Positions 1-13,442 of a stretch of 64,000 nt of DNA are shown piece after piece; the first letter of the stretch is position 1, and the number at the start of each line of letters is the position of its first letter. The notes beneath the pieces are model-generated. The model saw nothing but the letters and a program-made list of their open reading frames with translations. It was not told where the DNA came from and made no database searches. Position numbers and translations under genes: made by a program. The DNA comes from Ophiostoma sp. CBS 140.51 (taxonomy: Eukaryota; Ascomycota; Sordariomycetes; Ophiostomatales; Ophiostomataceae), in contig JANSLP010000170.1 in NCBI GenBank assembly GCA_029298735.1, positions 1 to 64,000 of the forward strand, given 5' to 3'.

Positions 1-3000
1 ATTTTATATCCCGGCCTGGTTCCCCCGAAAATCGAACATCTCGCGATCTCTTCGTCTTTCCAGCCTTCTCGCACGCCCTCCCCTATTCCGACATCTTTCT
101 CACCATAAATCTTTTTCACAATTTTTGTACCAAGTCATTGTCGTGAGTCATAGTGAAATGTTACACATCTTACGATATCTGTAAAGTCCATAAGGATACT
201 GTGAGGCAGCTTAGACAGAAGCAGGAGGTAGCAAGCCACGGCACCCAACCACGCTTTCTACAATCATTACTAATTAATAGCATGTATGTGTCTACAATAA
301 TATGGAACCCCTCGTAGAAAGCAAAGAGAATGGATCTGGAGTGTGCTGAATTTTTGTAAAGTTGACACGAGACCAAGTTTGGCGAGCCATAAAGGGCACA
401 AATAAGCAGGCATATTCATACCTGTATATTGATAGACGCCGTCAATGAACTGAACGAGTGGTAGCCGCCAGCCTTCTCGAATGGGCGGCTCGCCCGCTTT
501 CTCTCCCAGGAGTCTTTTGCTAACGGTTGATGAGAGAACGGCTTTGCAAAAAAGAATATCAGTATAGCCCTCAAGTCTTGGTCTGGCAGAACGGCATCTG
601 CCTTTCTCTCGACGTCAATCGGCACCATCCGGCGGCTAGTACCTCACCATCAGAAATCCTACGGCCCAGAAGAAGGGAAAAGGAAAAGGATGTGCCAAAG
701 GGCATCATGGTGGGGAAGAACTAGCTTGAAACATGCCCTGAACGAAAAACAAGAAAATAACGTTGGAGAAGAAGAAGTCATGGAATCCCCTCAGCCCATC
801 CAAGCTCACCGCTAGTCTTGTTTCTTGCGAGAAGGAGAAAGTCCCGGATACGTTTAAATGGGGATGCAGTACGGAGTACGAAATAGAGACAAGAGATAAT
901 GAAAAAGGGCAAAGACACGAGGTGACGAGGGGGGGAAGACAAGTCTTTTTCGTCCTCGCTTGTGGGCCAACGTTGCAGTCCATGGCACCATCACATTGCG
1001 GTGGCTCGACCAATAACGATGTCCTTCATCCCCGGCTCCGAAAGGACTTCGGCTTTCTCAGCCACTTTGCTTTTTTTTGGTCTCTAATTAGTGTACGGAG
1101 TATCCTCTCTGCGTTTCTTTCTGCATTGCACGTCATTTTAGAGGGGATGTGCCCCCATCGTATGCGGGAAAAGATGGGCTTTCCTTGACCCTACTGGCCG
1201 TTTGGCCATGCTGGTCGTCCATTGTGGGGAAAGACGGACACGCACGAGAAGATATGCTTGATAGGTTCTCCCAAAAGATGGCCACTGATGATAGGAAAAC
1301 AAAGCTTGATGCTCTGTTGAAAAGGCGCACGTGTACATTAGATAGTCGTGCGCTGTAGAAACCGTTGACGGAGGCCGGTCAAGCCCGTTGTTGTTAGTGA
1401 CAGTTGGCGTTCAATACTGTGTAAGTCGAGTATCTTACAACAACGGCGGTTAGGCCAGGGCCAAACACAAGGACAGGGCCCCAAAATGTTTCAGAGGCGG
1501 GAGTGCCCTTGAGTGCCCCTAGTGCCCCTAGCCTCGTGGTTGGTCAACTTTGCCTGGCCACTGCACCCACCTTGCTCCCCACCCCCCACTTCGGCGGCTA
1601 ACAGAGGAGACAGATTGAGGAAATACACAAAGGACAAGGGAACTCCAGGGACCTATGCTGTGTAATACTCTGCAGCTTTCAGCGCACTTGACGACATAGG
1701 GCAGAGGACAGAGGACACAGAGCAGCAAATGCAGATAAGGATCTCACAGTAGCATGCTCCAGCACGATGCTCATCTTGTCGTCATAACAGAAGGTGTTGA
1801 AGAGACCCTGAGTGCATATGTTGTACTACTTCTTCACCTAGGGAATAGCATATCAAAGGTACCGTACGACATACTGAGTACAAAAGACTTCTCCAGGGTT
1901 GTCTTATTATTAAACGGCCAACGGGAAGAAGATACGGAAGACTCTCGAATCAGATCATGAGCTTCTCGTCGGCTAATAATGGCAAAGTATGGTTGCGTCC
2001 CCTCCTGTACCAAGTCATGGAAGGAAATGTGGCCTGCACGTGTGCCGTAATTATGCGCTGCGCCGCTTCTCGGAATGTGAGAGGTTGGGCAAGCTTTTGT
2101 GGTGGCTTGAATATTAGAATAAAGTACTTCGTAAAAAAGGGCATGATACAAATTACACGGCAGTTCCTTTACGTTTCTTCCCAGAACAGTACAAGAGACA
2201 AGGCAATGTACACGGACTTTGAGAAGGCGAACAGACACACTGTACCAGAGTGCCTTGCCGGTGAGGGACAAAATAGAAGAGGATACATCGTTGCCCAATC
2301 TCGTCTCCCATTTTCATTTTCTTTTGGGTTGGCGCACGGCTCGTTGTGCCTTCTCTCCTCACTTCTTTCGTCTTTCAGGCGCTGGGAGATCCTGGCAGGT
2401 GCCCGCCAATACTTGCACGCCAAAGCCCCCACATCACCTGTGTGCTATTTTTGTGGTGCGGGCGTGTGCCCACTTTTTGGCACATGCGACCCACTTATTG
2501 AGCGATCCACTGCTTCTGGTTCGCCATCACACCAGCACGCACCAGCACACACGCCTCGTTTGGCTGCAACTGAAGACGGCTGGTGCTGGCCTGTCGAGTG
2601 TGTTGAACGCAGCACTTTTTGCGTGTTCTTGTCTGCATGTCGCACAAAGCGGATTGCCCATGCATCTTTTTCCTGCATCTTATTTTACTCTTTTCTCTTT
2701 TCTCGTACGAGTATCTTCATGGAGGCTCATAAGGCAGCAAAGGGACTTTGAAGTCATGACTTTCAACATCTTCACCTTTTTCACTAGGGCGAATGGTTCA
2801 ATAGGAAAAAAGAGATCTTGGGAGATCTGTGTATTTTTCATCATCTAGCTTGTCTGCATTGAATAGAAGAACAATATGGAAAAAGAAGAGGCTGGCGCTA
2901 CACGACTACGAGTATGTACATGCTCCGAACAGGTACTTCGTACTTTCCCCATAATCACTCCCCAAAGTCTGTCGCATTTGCGCACGCGAGGTGAACTGGC

Positions 3001-4125
3001 AGGGCACTGTCCATGTGACCAGGGGATTGCATTCGAATCCATGACAGGAGAAAGCACACTCGCCAGGAAATACACGTAAGTCACATACTGAGTCCGGGGC
3101 ACGATATGTTGGGCGCGTCGCTGAATGCCCTCCAGCCTTGTGCCGTATACACAGTAATATCTTACTTTGGAGTTGTTATTTTTTGTCTTTTCTTTTGTCA
3201 TTTAATTAGATTTATTCTTCATGCTTTCCCCTCGTGCCTTCTACTGCCAAAATTGCTGTGTATGGGGAACAAAAGCTGCTCCTTCCATTCGCTGAACCCT
3301 CAGTATCCCAGCTGCACGTCCTGCTCGAGTTCAGTCTGTTAGCCGCCCGCCCCCAAAATAGGAAAGTACGACTCTTCCCCCTATTATTCCTCTACTTCTC
3401 GTCTGTCACCGTCTCGCTGCTTGTTCTTGCCCGTTCTTGCACGCTTTTGCACCCAACAGTGGACGAGTCGCTGCCCTGCCTCCCTTCTGCCTCCTTTCTT
3501 CTCCGCTCCATCTCTCTTTCCCCGTTCGTGTCCCTTCCTTGTCCCTTCCTGGTCCCTTCCTTGTCTCTTCTCCGATTTTGATCTTTCCTCCCCTCCTTTT
3601 CTGCTTCTTTTTCTCTCACATCTTTTATATACGTTTTTGAACTTCTCGATATTTCTCCTTTTCTCTCTCTTTTCTCCCCTCTCGTTCTCCCCTCTCTTTC
3701 TCCCCTCCTATCTTCTACCTCGGCGTTTTCTTTTTCGGGCTTCTTCTCGCCCTTTTCTTCCGCTTCTCGACAACATCCGTCGTACTGCATGCCTCGTTGT
3801 GCATCGGTATCATCGCGGTGATAATCGCCTCGCCTCCGTCGCGTGTTCGGTCGGTTCGTGTGGTTTGCGTGGCCTTTTGTGCGAGATTCTGCGTGGGATC
3901 ATCGCTATCTTCCGTCTTCCGTCTTCTTTCGAGTTGACCATTTTTTTTCGTTTCCGCCTCCCTTTGCCATTTCAAACCCCGCGCTATTCTTCATGAACTT
4001 GTCGGAAGCCATTGCATCCGCCACCGACCCCACGAAGACAAACCTTCTTCCAAAGCCACGCTGCTTCTTCCTCTCGTCATCTTCCGTTCACGGCCCTTCC
4101 ACCACCCGCACACGATACCACCAGA
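1..4125. other. non-coding stretch upstream of the amidase gene
   Basis: I find no gene here. Open frames are short or have no recognisable protein character; the longest, 264 codons at 1957-2751 on the plus strand, resembles nothing I know. The last 900 bases (about 3200-4100) are strongly pyrimidine-rich on the plus strand, as expected for the promoter and leader of the downstream plus-strand gene. Copies of the octamer-like motif TACGGAGTA occur at 870-879 and 1094-1102. A gene that starts or ends left of base 1 cannot be excluded, because the first 120 bases are also pyrimidine-rich. Confidence 0.6.
3531..3710 (+). repeat. two short pyrimidine minisatellites in the amidase promoter
   Basis: An 11-base unit of the form tcccttccttg occurs three times in a row at 3531-3563, with one changed base in the middle copy and a degenerate fourth copy after it. 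A 13-base unit of the form ttctcccctctcg occurs three times at 3672-3710, with small changes at the end of the unit. Both lie in the CT-rich promoter 420-600 bases upstream of the start codon. They are probably slippage products of a pyrimidine-rich promoter. Confidence 0.75.
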
Positions 4126-7100
4126 ATGAGGATAGGTTGTCTTCAGTTTTCCCCGCAGGTCGGGGATGTTGACAACAACCTAAACCGCGCCGACGCCGTC
4201 TTGAACAAGGCGCAAGAAGTCGAAGACCTCGATCTTCTCGTGCTTCCAGAACTGGCCTTTACTGGTATGTTGGCAGTCGACAGACAGTCCTTGCTTATTT
4301 TCCCCGCTCTTTTCTGTGTACTAACTTTCCAGGTTACAACTTCAAATCTCTCGCCGAGATCAGCCCATATTTAGAACCCTCAGGCTCGGGCATCAGCGCT
4401 TTGTGGGCGCGCACAACCGCCCTCAAATTCAACTGCAATGTCGTTGTCGGCTATCCTGAAAAGGTCGATGTGGCCCAGAAGTGGCCGGCCTCGCCCGAGT
4501 TTTACAACTCGGCCATCATCGTGAACAGGGACGGCGAGACGGTAGCCAACTACCGCAAGTCGTTTCTCTATGCCATCGACGAAACATGGGCATTGGAAGG
4601 CCATGATGGTTTCTTTGAGGGATACGTTTCGGACCTGGGCGACATTGCCATGGGCATCTGTAAGTCACCCCTTCACCCCGCGTCCTACCAGCCAAATCAG
4701 CTATCGTGCTTCACGAACAAGATATAAAATGCTAACATATCTGTCATATAGGCATGGACCTAAAGTGAGTGACATCGACTACTGAGAAAAATAATAAAAT
4801 GTCTCTCAACGCATGCATAATACTAACAAACATTCTAGTCCCTACAGATTTGAGGCACCATGGCATGAATTTGAGTTTGCCTATCATGTCCTCGAGGTCA
4901 AGGCCAACCTTGTCATCGTTACCATGGCATGGCTCACCCGAGAGGGTGCTCACTCGTTCTCCCAACTACCGCAAGAACCCGATCTTCAAACCCTTGAATA
5001 CTGGGTTCAGCGCCTGGAGCCTATCGTCCGCTCTGATTCTGATGAGGAAGTTATTGTCGTTCTTTGTAATCGTTGTGGCACAGAAGGCGACGCAGTCTAT
5101 GCCGGCACAAGCACTGTCCTTGGCATAAAGCATGGCGAGGTCAACCTTTACGGTGTTCTCGGTCGTGGCGTCAAGGAATTGCTCGTCGTCGATACCGAGA
5201 AGGCGCCTTTTGCCAGACTTCTTCGCACCGGCCACAACCACCACCAGGCCAAATCTGTGTCTGGTAAAAGTGAAGGCAACGATTCGAACCAGAGCATGAT
5301 TGGTTCTTCTCCGAATTTATCGCATAAGTCTGCATCCGGAACACGCAGGCGGCCCTTTTTTCCTTTTCGTGATATGAGCCAGGCGGAAGGCTACGACACC
5401 GAGTCTCTCAACACGCCGATAGAAGATCTCGAAGACGCATGGGAGATCATGTCGACTACCGCATCGGTTGGTTCCATCCCCAGCTCTTATTCTCGAATGG
5501 CTCCATCCCAACCGCCACAATCGGCGAGAGGGGCAGTGCCAAAGCTTGAACTGCAGATCCCCACTACCACTCAGTCGGCTCGGCGTTCTTCTCAACCGAA
5601 GCGTCCATCAAGTGCCACCCGTCATCTAGAAGGGAATGCGGGTGCTGCAGAAGGCGAGGATGTCCCCACGCCCACTGCTCCGACACCTACGCCCATGTCT
5701 GTGCGACCGTACTTTGAAATGTCAGAAAAGATACCGCCCGTGTCTTTGAGATCACACATCGGCTTGCCGGACTCGATGCCGTCTTCGCAAGCTAGACCCG
5801 ACTCCGTCCCCCCTTTTTTAAACACCAAGGGCGGCGGTAGTGCCGTCAAAGTGAAACGGGCCGATACGCCTATCACGCCGCCCTGGGTTGTTGGAACTAA
5901 GGAGAAAACTCGTGGCCCAACTCCGATCTCCGAGGCGCCCCCATCTCCGCCCTCGGATGGTGAAGATGCCGCCGCCGCCAGCTCGAAGAACAAGAAGGAG
6001 AAGATGTCTTCCAGCAAGAAGTCGCCCAAATTGACGACCGACAGTCTCAAAAGCGCCGCGCCAAAGGACGGCCAAGGCAAAAGCGTCTCTGCCAAGCCTA
6101 ACGGTATCCAAAGTGCCCGCAGACAAGCCCCTCGCCTGAGAACGTCCTCGCTCTCATACCGGGCGGGCAAAAATGAGTCGCAGCCACTTGCATCGGCCGC
6201 AACTTATGGGCTCCAGACTGCTACACCTGTCTCGGCTGCCGTTGCGCTCGAAGCGCTTTGGGATGACGCTCTTCGGAACCTGAAAACTGGTGACGTCAAT
6301 GCTGCCGGTGACTCAATGTACCGCCATGACGATCTAGACAACATCCTCGTTAGAGATGCTCCATCGCAGGATGCGTTGCAAGAGCAGATATTTGCCGAGG
6401 TGCAGCAAAAGTTTGCCCACTTGGTAAACCAGAACGAGAAGCCGCCATCACCTGCTCCTGCATATGTTCCAGATCGTCCGCCATCGACAAAGTCCCGCAA
6501 TATGAGCACAAACCGAGCTCCGCAGGGCTTTGACTCTCCCGATCTCCGTCGCAGCATGAGCCAGTCACGCATGTCTATTCCCATCGTGGCCAGTCCCAGC
6601 GTGTTTCGTCAGGAGTTTCAGTCGCTGTCACAGGCACAACATGCTGATTCACCGCCAATCTACTTTCGCGCTGAATCGAAGGGTCCCAACAAGGTAGACA
6701 CACCAGGCCGTAGCCAGCAAACCCAAACTCCCACTACGAAGCAGGATGGTCAGCCCGGTGGCCGGGATACCGACTCTCCTGGGCCGGCGGACACGCCTTC
6801 CCGTGGTGTTAATGGGACCGGAGCCTATCCGAGACAGACAAACCGTCCTGTCAGCCGTGGTCGGCAGCCCTTTACCAAGATAAACGCGACCAACGGCGTT
6901 GCATCGCAAAACACACAGCGGTCAAACGGATTTGCCAGCCGGGTCTCCAACAGCACAGACCGTGGAAGGCAAGTGTCAAACAACCGGCTGCCTGAGTCGG
7001 GCCCTTCCCGGTCCGCTGTTCCATCGGCGTTGTCTTCGCGCGGCCGGTCCATGTCCACCTCCTCGGCGAACTCTTGGCTCTTTGGCACGCCACCCCCGAC

Positions 7101-7650
7101 AAGCACGCAGCCTCCCCTGGATCCGGGTGACGAAATCATTGCCATGATCAACCTCATCCACAATGACTGTCCCGTCCACAACTCGAGGGCCCCTTCTCTG
7201 GGCCCGCAGTCACAGACTCCAATGGGGCAGCATGGCCGTAGCCAGAGCCAGGGCCAAGGTCCAGGACAAGGTCAGCGGCAAGGGCGGCCGGCATCGCAGC
7301 AAAGAGAGTCCAGACAGACACCGCAGCGGCAGGCGACGCCCAGAGCTCAGACGCCCAGCCCGCGGTTGCAACAACAGGAGCAGCTGCTGCTTCAACAGTC
7401 GCAGCCGCAGTCTAATACGCCTGTTATGAATGGGGGCGGCGGTGAAGAGCCCGTGTACGAGGTTATCTTGCCGCCGCACATCCGCGAGCTGGTCGAGTCA
7501 CTGTCCAGTCCCGACTCCCGCGTTCAGTCGCCGCTACGTGCGTTAGATCTGTTGAAGCCAGACCGTGCCACACCAAAGTTCGACCCTCCTACGCCAACTG
7601 CCATGCAGTTCTCTATCGATGAGACGACGAAAGCACCGGCTTCTGCTTAA
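4126..7650 (+). CDS. NTA1: N-terminal amidase-like carbon-nitrogen hydrolase with long C-terminal extension
   Basis: The product (1096 aa) belongs to the nitrilase superfamily. Yeast Nta1 deamidates N-terminal Asn and Gln of proteins, feeding them into the Arg/N-degron pathway. Four exons join in frame: 4126-4264, 4333-4659, 4752-4764 and 4839-7650. The catalytic triad is visible: Glu42 (LPELAFTG), Lys122 (YRKSFLY) and Cys156 (GICMDLNPY). The catalytic domain covers roughly residues 1-310. The first in-frame ATG begins MRIGCLQFSPQ, the standard first strand of the fold. Exon 3 is only 13 nt, and the Cys156 codon is split across intron 2. From about residue 330 the chain is low-complexity, rich in Ser, Pro, Gln and Arg, with no domain I recognise; yeast Nta1 is about 457 aa. 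An upstream ATG at 3993 opens a frame overlapping the start. The family is secure; substrate specificity (amidase versus another nitrilase branch) is inferred. Confidence 0.9.
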
Positions 7651-10600
7651 TTGTCCATGATCTTTACAATTTTACGATCTTCAAGCATCTCTGCTTTTTA
7701 CAACACTTTATACTAATGACGACCGACAACATAAAGCCCAAAAACCAAATAATTCTGAAGTTCCGAACGAGCCTGATGTTTCTTTTCAATATCAGGCCTT
7801 TTCACCTTTGCTTTTTTTGTTTGAATAATGAAATACTCAGCGAGGTGTTACTTTTCTTTGGATGTTACGGGTTTCCTCATCGTTTCTCTTTCCTTTCATT
7901 TATTTTCGCAATTTTCATCCCCCCCCCCTTTTTTATACCTGGCTTTTGGAAGGGCCGTGTTTAACCTTTTCCCTGTTTATTTTTATATCGCTCTTTTGGC
8001 TCTTTTTTGTTTACTTTCCCTTATTATCATTACCAAAAATGGCCATGATGCTCGGCTTCTAGTCTTGCCTTCGTGTCATATATCCATACGTCATTCCTCT
8101 AACTGGGCTTCTTTGACTTTTTCTTATTACTTACTCTTACGATGGCCTTTCTTTTATTTTCTCTCTTTATTTATCTTCAAGGCATATTTCACTTTCTGGA
8201 ACTGGGTTATCAAGACGGTATCATTGGCTTTTGACGACTTCCTGAGTAACCTCACGGCATAGCGGTTTTCGTGCAATTTGCAACATAATTCACGAAACAT
8301 GGATTCCTATATCTTTTTTCTTTTATTGGATAATGTATCTTAACGGGCATATGGTTGTTTATGTAGGCTTTTACATTATTTTCTAAACATATCTTTGGTC
8401 AATATTCTTTCTCTTTTGGGGTATTTACATTTCTCATAATCATTTTTCTTCTCTTTCTGAGATACATCGTGATGATAAGGCCATGGTACTATGAACAGGC
8501 TAGCTTTCGTGGACATATACCGAAAAGAATATATCTCTGTTTAACACCCACGCTTGGTCTTTCTTCACAATACTTTTACCCTCTGCACAATACATCTTCA
8601 AGCGCAGCCTGCCTCTCCGCGTCTGTTGGTCTTGCTGCAACCAAGGACCTTTTGTTGATGAAGTCTTTCCCACTCATGGCTGGCGTTACACTCTCTCAGG
8701 GACTATGTAGTTTATCCTGCATCTCATTTCACCGCTTCAAAAGACTCCTCGATGCGATTAATACGCCGTGCATGCTGCTACAACCCTATCACTTTAGACG
8801 CGCCCATCTCCGGGGTCGTGCGAGTACATCTCATATCTCGCCTGATTCGGGGTGATTTTCACCCCAACATAAAAGAACCAACAGATATTACTTTCCAGCT
8901 TCCCCCGCCACAGCGCTTAAATTTTTGATATTGGACACTTCCATGAGTCGTTTTCCTTGTTGGCTTTCCAGAAGATGCTCGTCTTCCTCGGCCGATACCA
9001 ACGGAGAAGGAAACCACTTTTACCTTGGCGCCTTCTTGTCGTATTTTGTGACAAAGGCTTATTGATGATGTTGCTTTTGTTGTTGATATCGACAAATAAT
9101 ATGGCTTCCAAAAGCGCCAAAGCAAACACGACTCTCCCCACAGACGGTAAATCCCGGCATCACAATAAACTAATGTGCACTTCATATTCAATAACCTCGG
9201 AAAATTGAAGACACATGGACTAATGTCATCGCGTGTGCTGTACATAGTTTAGGTTCAGGGGAATATTTGATGAACAGGCTCTTTTCCAGCAATGCAAGGC
9301 GATGGGTCGTCGAACGGTTGTGGGACATCACATTCCCCGGGCGCCAAGAGAAGCACCAGTGCAGAGACGTGGAAAGGAAAGAGGACATGGGCAGATGCCA
9401 AAATCACATAATTTCCAACATGGCGTTCTCCGAAAGTGATGTGACCTAGGACGCTCAGGATGTACGAAGTTGGCGAGGTCGATAGAAAACGGAGCAATCG
9501 CAATAAAGAAGAGAAGCGAAAAAGACCAATGGAGCAAATTCTCAGGGCCGATCGATAGATACAGGAAAAGGGTGGACTCATCGTACTTCCTGTACCAGGG
9601 AAATCAGAGTCGGTCGCAGAAATGGGCCGCCCGTCTTGAGAGAGGCCGTGAGCAGGTGGGCGAATCGTAGATTTCCGGCAAAAAGAAAAGGATGCAGCCA
9701 TTATCATTCTGCTATTATTCTCAATTGGCCACTCCAAAGACAAGATATCGTCCCGTCTCTTTCCTTTTCATTCCTTTCTTTATCATCGCCTTCCCAGGAA
9801 CTATTGTATGTGCGTCGATAGATATGAAACACTTTTGTCCGAGGGCCGGGAAAGAAACAAGACATTGTGTGCAGACAAGAAAGAGGCTCGTGAGAAACAA
9901 AACAATGTTTTTGTCCGTGCCTGTGTCTTGTCCACAATTTGGAAAAACCTGGGTGCAGATGCTTGAGCAAAAAGGCTTGTGCTTCAGTTGAGGGCGAAAA
10001 AACCAGAATTCATAAACAGATACGACATAAAGAACCAACAGACAACGACAGCGCTTGCAGAAGTCAGGACGCCGACGAGGGAACGTGCGCAAAATGCGGC
10101 AGGCTCGAGAAAAAGACAATGCGACGCCTCGAAGTATGGCTAGCCCTTCTTCACCCTGTCTCGCGAGATGTTCAGTTCCCGCTTGGGGGCCAAAACCACT
10201 TCAACAGCCCGCTTCTCTTGCTTCGCTAAAGCGCATTTTTCTCTTCTACTTACAGCTGTGGCGATCCCGCAGTACGCTCTGTGTGCCTTTTGTCTACTTC
10301 TTGTGCTTCACAAGACGAAACGGTGAATAGACATAAGTGCAGCACGAGGGCCGCAAACTCTCCTCCCTTGACGATAGGTGACGAAATTCGTGCCAGCGAA
10401 TGACGACGCGAATTTGCGGTCTGGTTGTGACAGGTTGTGATAATGAAAAGAGAGGCGAAGAAGTGCTGAAAAGGGCCTGAATCAAGGAACCAGGGTCGTC
10501 AATGTGAGCCAAGAGGTGAAGACGAAGAGAGAGGTCACAGGGAAGACTAAGAAGACAGAAGAGAGAAAGAGGAAACCCCATACTAGTGGGGACTTTGAGT

Positions 10601-13442
10601 GCACGTATCGCAGCCATGGCCATCTCGGGCCGCCAAGTGGTCGAGAAGGGCAAGGAAGCTAGCAGGGATGATGGGGGGAAAGATCGTTGTAAGTGGCAGG
10701 GATGTGGGTGGATTTTGGGGGGCAGGAACGGGAGATGCACAAGTAGAGGTACAACATTGAGTTACTCTTGCCTACAGCAAGACTCGATTTTTTTTAAAGG
10801 AAAGAGTGCTTTGGGTCGTACCTTCTACTTGTGGGGAGAGCCCTGTGCTCTTCCCTCTTTTTCGGAGGAAGGATAGGGACCAGTGGCAGTCCGAGAAAGG
10901 GCAAGAGTGGACAAGAGGCCAGAAGAGGGAAGGAAGCATCGACCACGATATGCAGGTGCTCAAATGCAAGTCGTGGCCAATCACAAGCTCAAGCACACCA
11001 AGCACACCTCTAGCCGCCGAGCAAAACGACAACCCCTGTCCGAAAAAGCCACCATCAGCACCACCCACAACCTCCCGCAAACTCACTTGACCACACATCA
11101 GAAAGACGCATCGCCATTCCCATCCCGTCCTCTCAGTGCACGATTTTCTCTGGTCCACGACCGTCTTTGCGGCCAGACGGCTCCCTCTTCTTTTTCCCTC
11201 TCCCTCGTTTTCCTGCCCGGATTGCAACCATGGCCCTCTCATGGGGCCCCCTTTTGCCTCTCTCTTCCTTGTCTCTGCAAAGCTTGGCCCTGACCCATGC
11301 CAATATTATTTGACAGCTCAGAGATGTGGGAGAGGGCAGCGAGGGCAGGTGAGGCCAGAAAGAGTGTGAAAAGAGGCCAAACTTCCACCTGGTGTGCCCA
11401 TCTTTTGGCCGTTTTTTTTTTTTTTGTAGGCCAGGCCCAGCCCTGCACCGCGAGCTGATGCCATCCCAGCCGAGAATCCCCTTCGGCCCCGGCCTGCATA
11501 GGTTGCCTGTGTTGATTCTTTTTCTACCTCTGTTTCTTGCCACTTTCTTGGCCCTCTTCCATGTCCATCTCATCCCAACAATTGTGCATTTTAACTGTAT
11601 TTTGAAGGACGACAAAACACAGTAGTCGGGGTCTCAGCAGCAATTCTCACAGCCTCAAACATTGCATCCTGCATGCTACTCACATTCCCATCCTGTCCGT
11701 CGTTGTCCATCTGCGTGCTCTGCATCGCCCCTCACCTCGACGCACAGCATCAGACGGCCCCCGATTCGACCACGCCACAATTCACACAACCGTACCCTGC
11801 CCCCAGTTGAAGCCAGTCTCACGGCTTGGCTCCACTGTGCCATCATCTCTTGTGCTCTCGTCTTTGTTTTCTGTGCTGTTGTGACTTTCTTTCCTGGCCT
11901 TTCTAGCCCTCTTTCCGGACCCCAATCACATCCAACGGGACCAACCATCTGCATGACAAGCAACGTTGAAGACCACACCAACTCGAACTGTGGAGACCAA
12001 ACGGCCATCTTTCACTCAGGGCCCCTGTCGGCTGAGCTTTGCATTTGCTTTGCTTTGCCTTTACTTTCGCTTTCACGCTTCTTTCGCACTGCTTTCACTC
12101 TCCTTCTCTGCCCTGTGTCTGTGCTCGCTCCGCTCGCCTGCACTCCTCGGTGCTCTGTCGCTTCTCCATCTCGTCACACCTCCCCACGCCCACTTCCACA
12201 ATATTGCGTCTTCTTCTGTCTCTCTTTTTTTCTTGCCGTTCCCCTCTATACGTCGCACTCTCCATATTCCGTGATTTTCTTCTACCTGCCTTTGATTTCT
12301 GTCTCTGTCTCCCTTCTCCCTCCGATCGTCAATTCTACCGCAGCCGCCGGCCCCCAATTCGCCTTCTGGCTCGCATCGACGACCAGAAAATCAAAAACTA
12401 AACAAGTTCCCGGACGGGACCAGCCCTCGACGACAAGACATCCTTCGGCATTCAAAGAACTACTGCAACGTACTTTTCTTTCCCCGTTCCTCGAACCTGC
12501 ATCTTCCATCACAGATTCCCTCCGTCGCACGTTCAAAACAATTCACACGCGCATTTCCTACTCCTACTCCTTCTTCGTAGGCGCTGTAGGAGGTCCACCC
12601 TTTTCGAGCTTAAAGAGATCAAACATCACAGAACATCACATATATCACGGCAGCAGGCGCTTACCCTCCTGCTATTCATCGCAAAAGCAACAACAACGGC
12701 TTTCTCCATCATACATCTCCTGTTTCTCCATTCTCCATCGTGCATCGGCGGATATTGGATCAAACCACATTGTTTCCACCTACCTCCTTCTCCGTCTTCC
12801 ATCACTCTTTTCCCCTGAGGCTCTTTTCGCACTTTTCCTCTCTTGACCTATCTTGAATCCCATCCTGGCTCTTCTTCATAACTTCCTTCACCTGCCCCTG
12901 ATTTCGCTACCGCTGCCACGGCGCCATCTCCTGTCAACATCTCCTGTTTTACACGCCTGGCGACCTGCGACCCCGATTCTTCGCGCCAATCACGGACAAC
13001 ACTCGTCAACAAGAGGATCACAAAGAACATACGTGCAAGGTCTACTACTCTCGGACACCACGCAATCACAAACGCACACCTCACACACCTCGCACCAAGC
13101 TCCTCCTCCTCTTCAACTTTTATATATTGCTTCCCCCGCCATCAACGCTCGGTGGCGAGGATCGATCCTGGCTGTATAAAATTTCGAACTCGAGGGTTGT
13201 ACAAAACGCCCTATTGTGCGACCGAAGGAACGTGGAGAAGGATTCCAAAGTAACCAACGACGATCAGAGGCTTTTCTTTTCTTTTCTGCCCCTTTCACTT
13301 GTGATCATCTCCCATACAATCGTTTCCCTCTCCCACGCCCAACTCCTGTCATTATGCTTCAGGCTTTTTGAAGCCTCAAGAAGGACTTTCCATCGTGATA
13401 CTGGATCTTCTTTCTTTACTCGTTCACCTACAACACACCAAA
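7651..13442. other. 5.8-kb intergenic region, pyrimidine-rich leader at its right end
   Basis: Bases 7651-8460 are T-rich 3' flank of the amidase gene. I see no gene between 8460 and 11600; open frames are short. From about 11640 to 13440 the plus strand is rich in C and T, which removes stop codons and leaves a 394-codon open frame (11662-12846) that I judge spurious. This block is best read as the promoter and long 5' leader of the membrane-protein gene at 13443. A tiny upstream frame (five codons, MLQAF) lies at 13354-13371. A 10-base direct duplication (ggttgtgaca/ggttgtgata) sits at 10423-10442, and a T-run lies near 11410-11425. Confidence 0.6.

Noticed and set aside
1957..2751. 264-codon plus-strand frame
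   Set aside because: No recognisable domain or codon bias like the real genes, and no good promoter block before it. Chance is likelier.
11662..12846. 394-codon plus-strand open frame
   Set aside because: It lies in a C/T-rich strand where stop codons are scarce by composition, and the translation is Ser/Pro/Leu/Phe-rich without any domain. It is read as the leader of the next gene.
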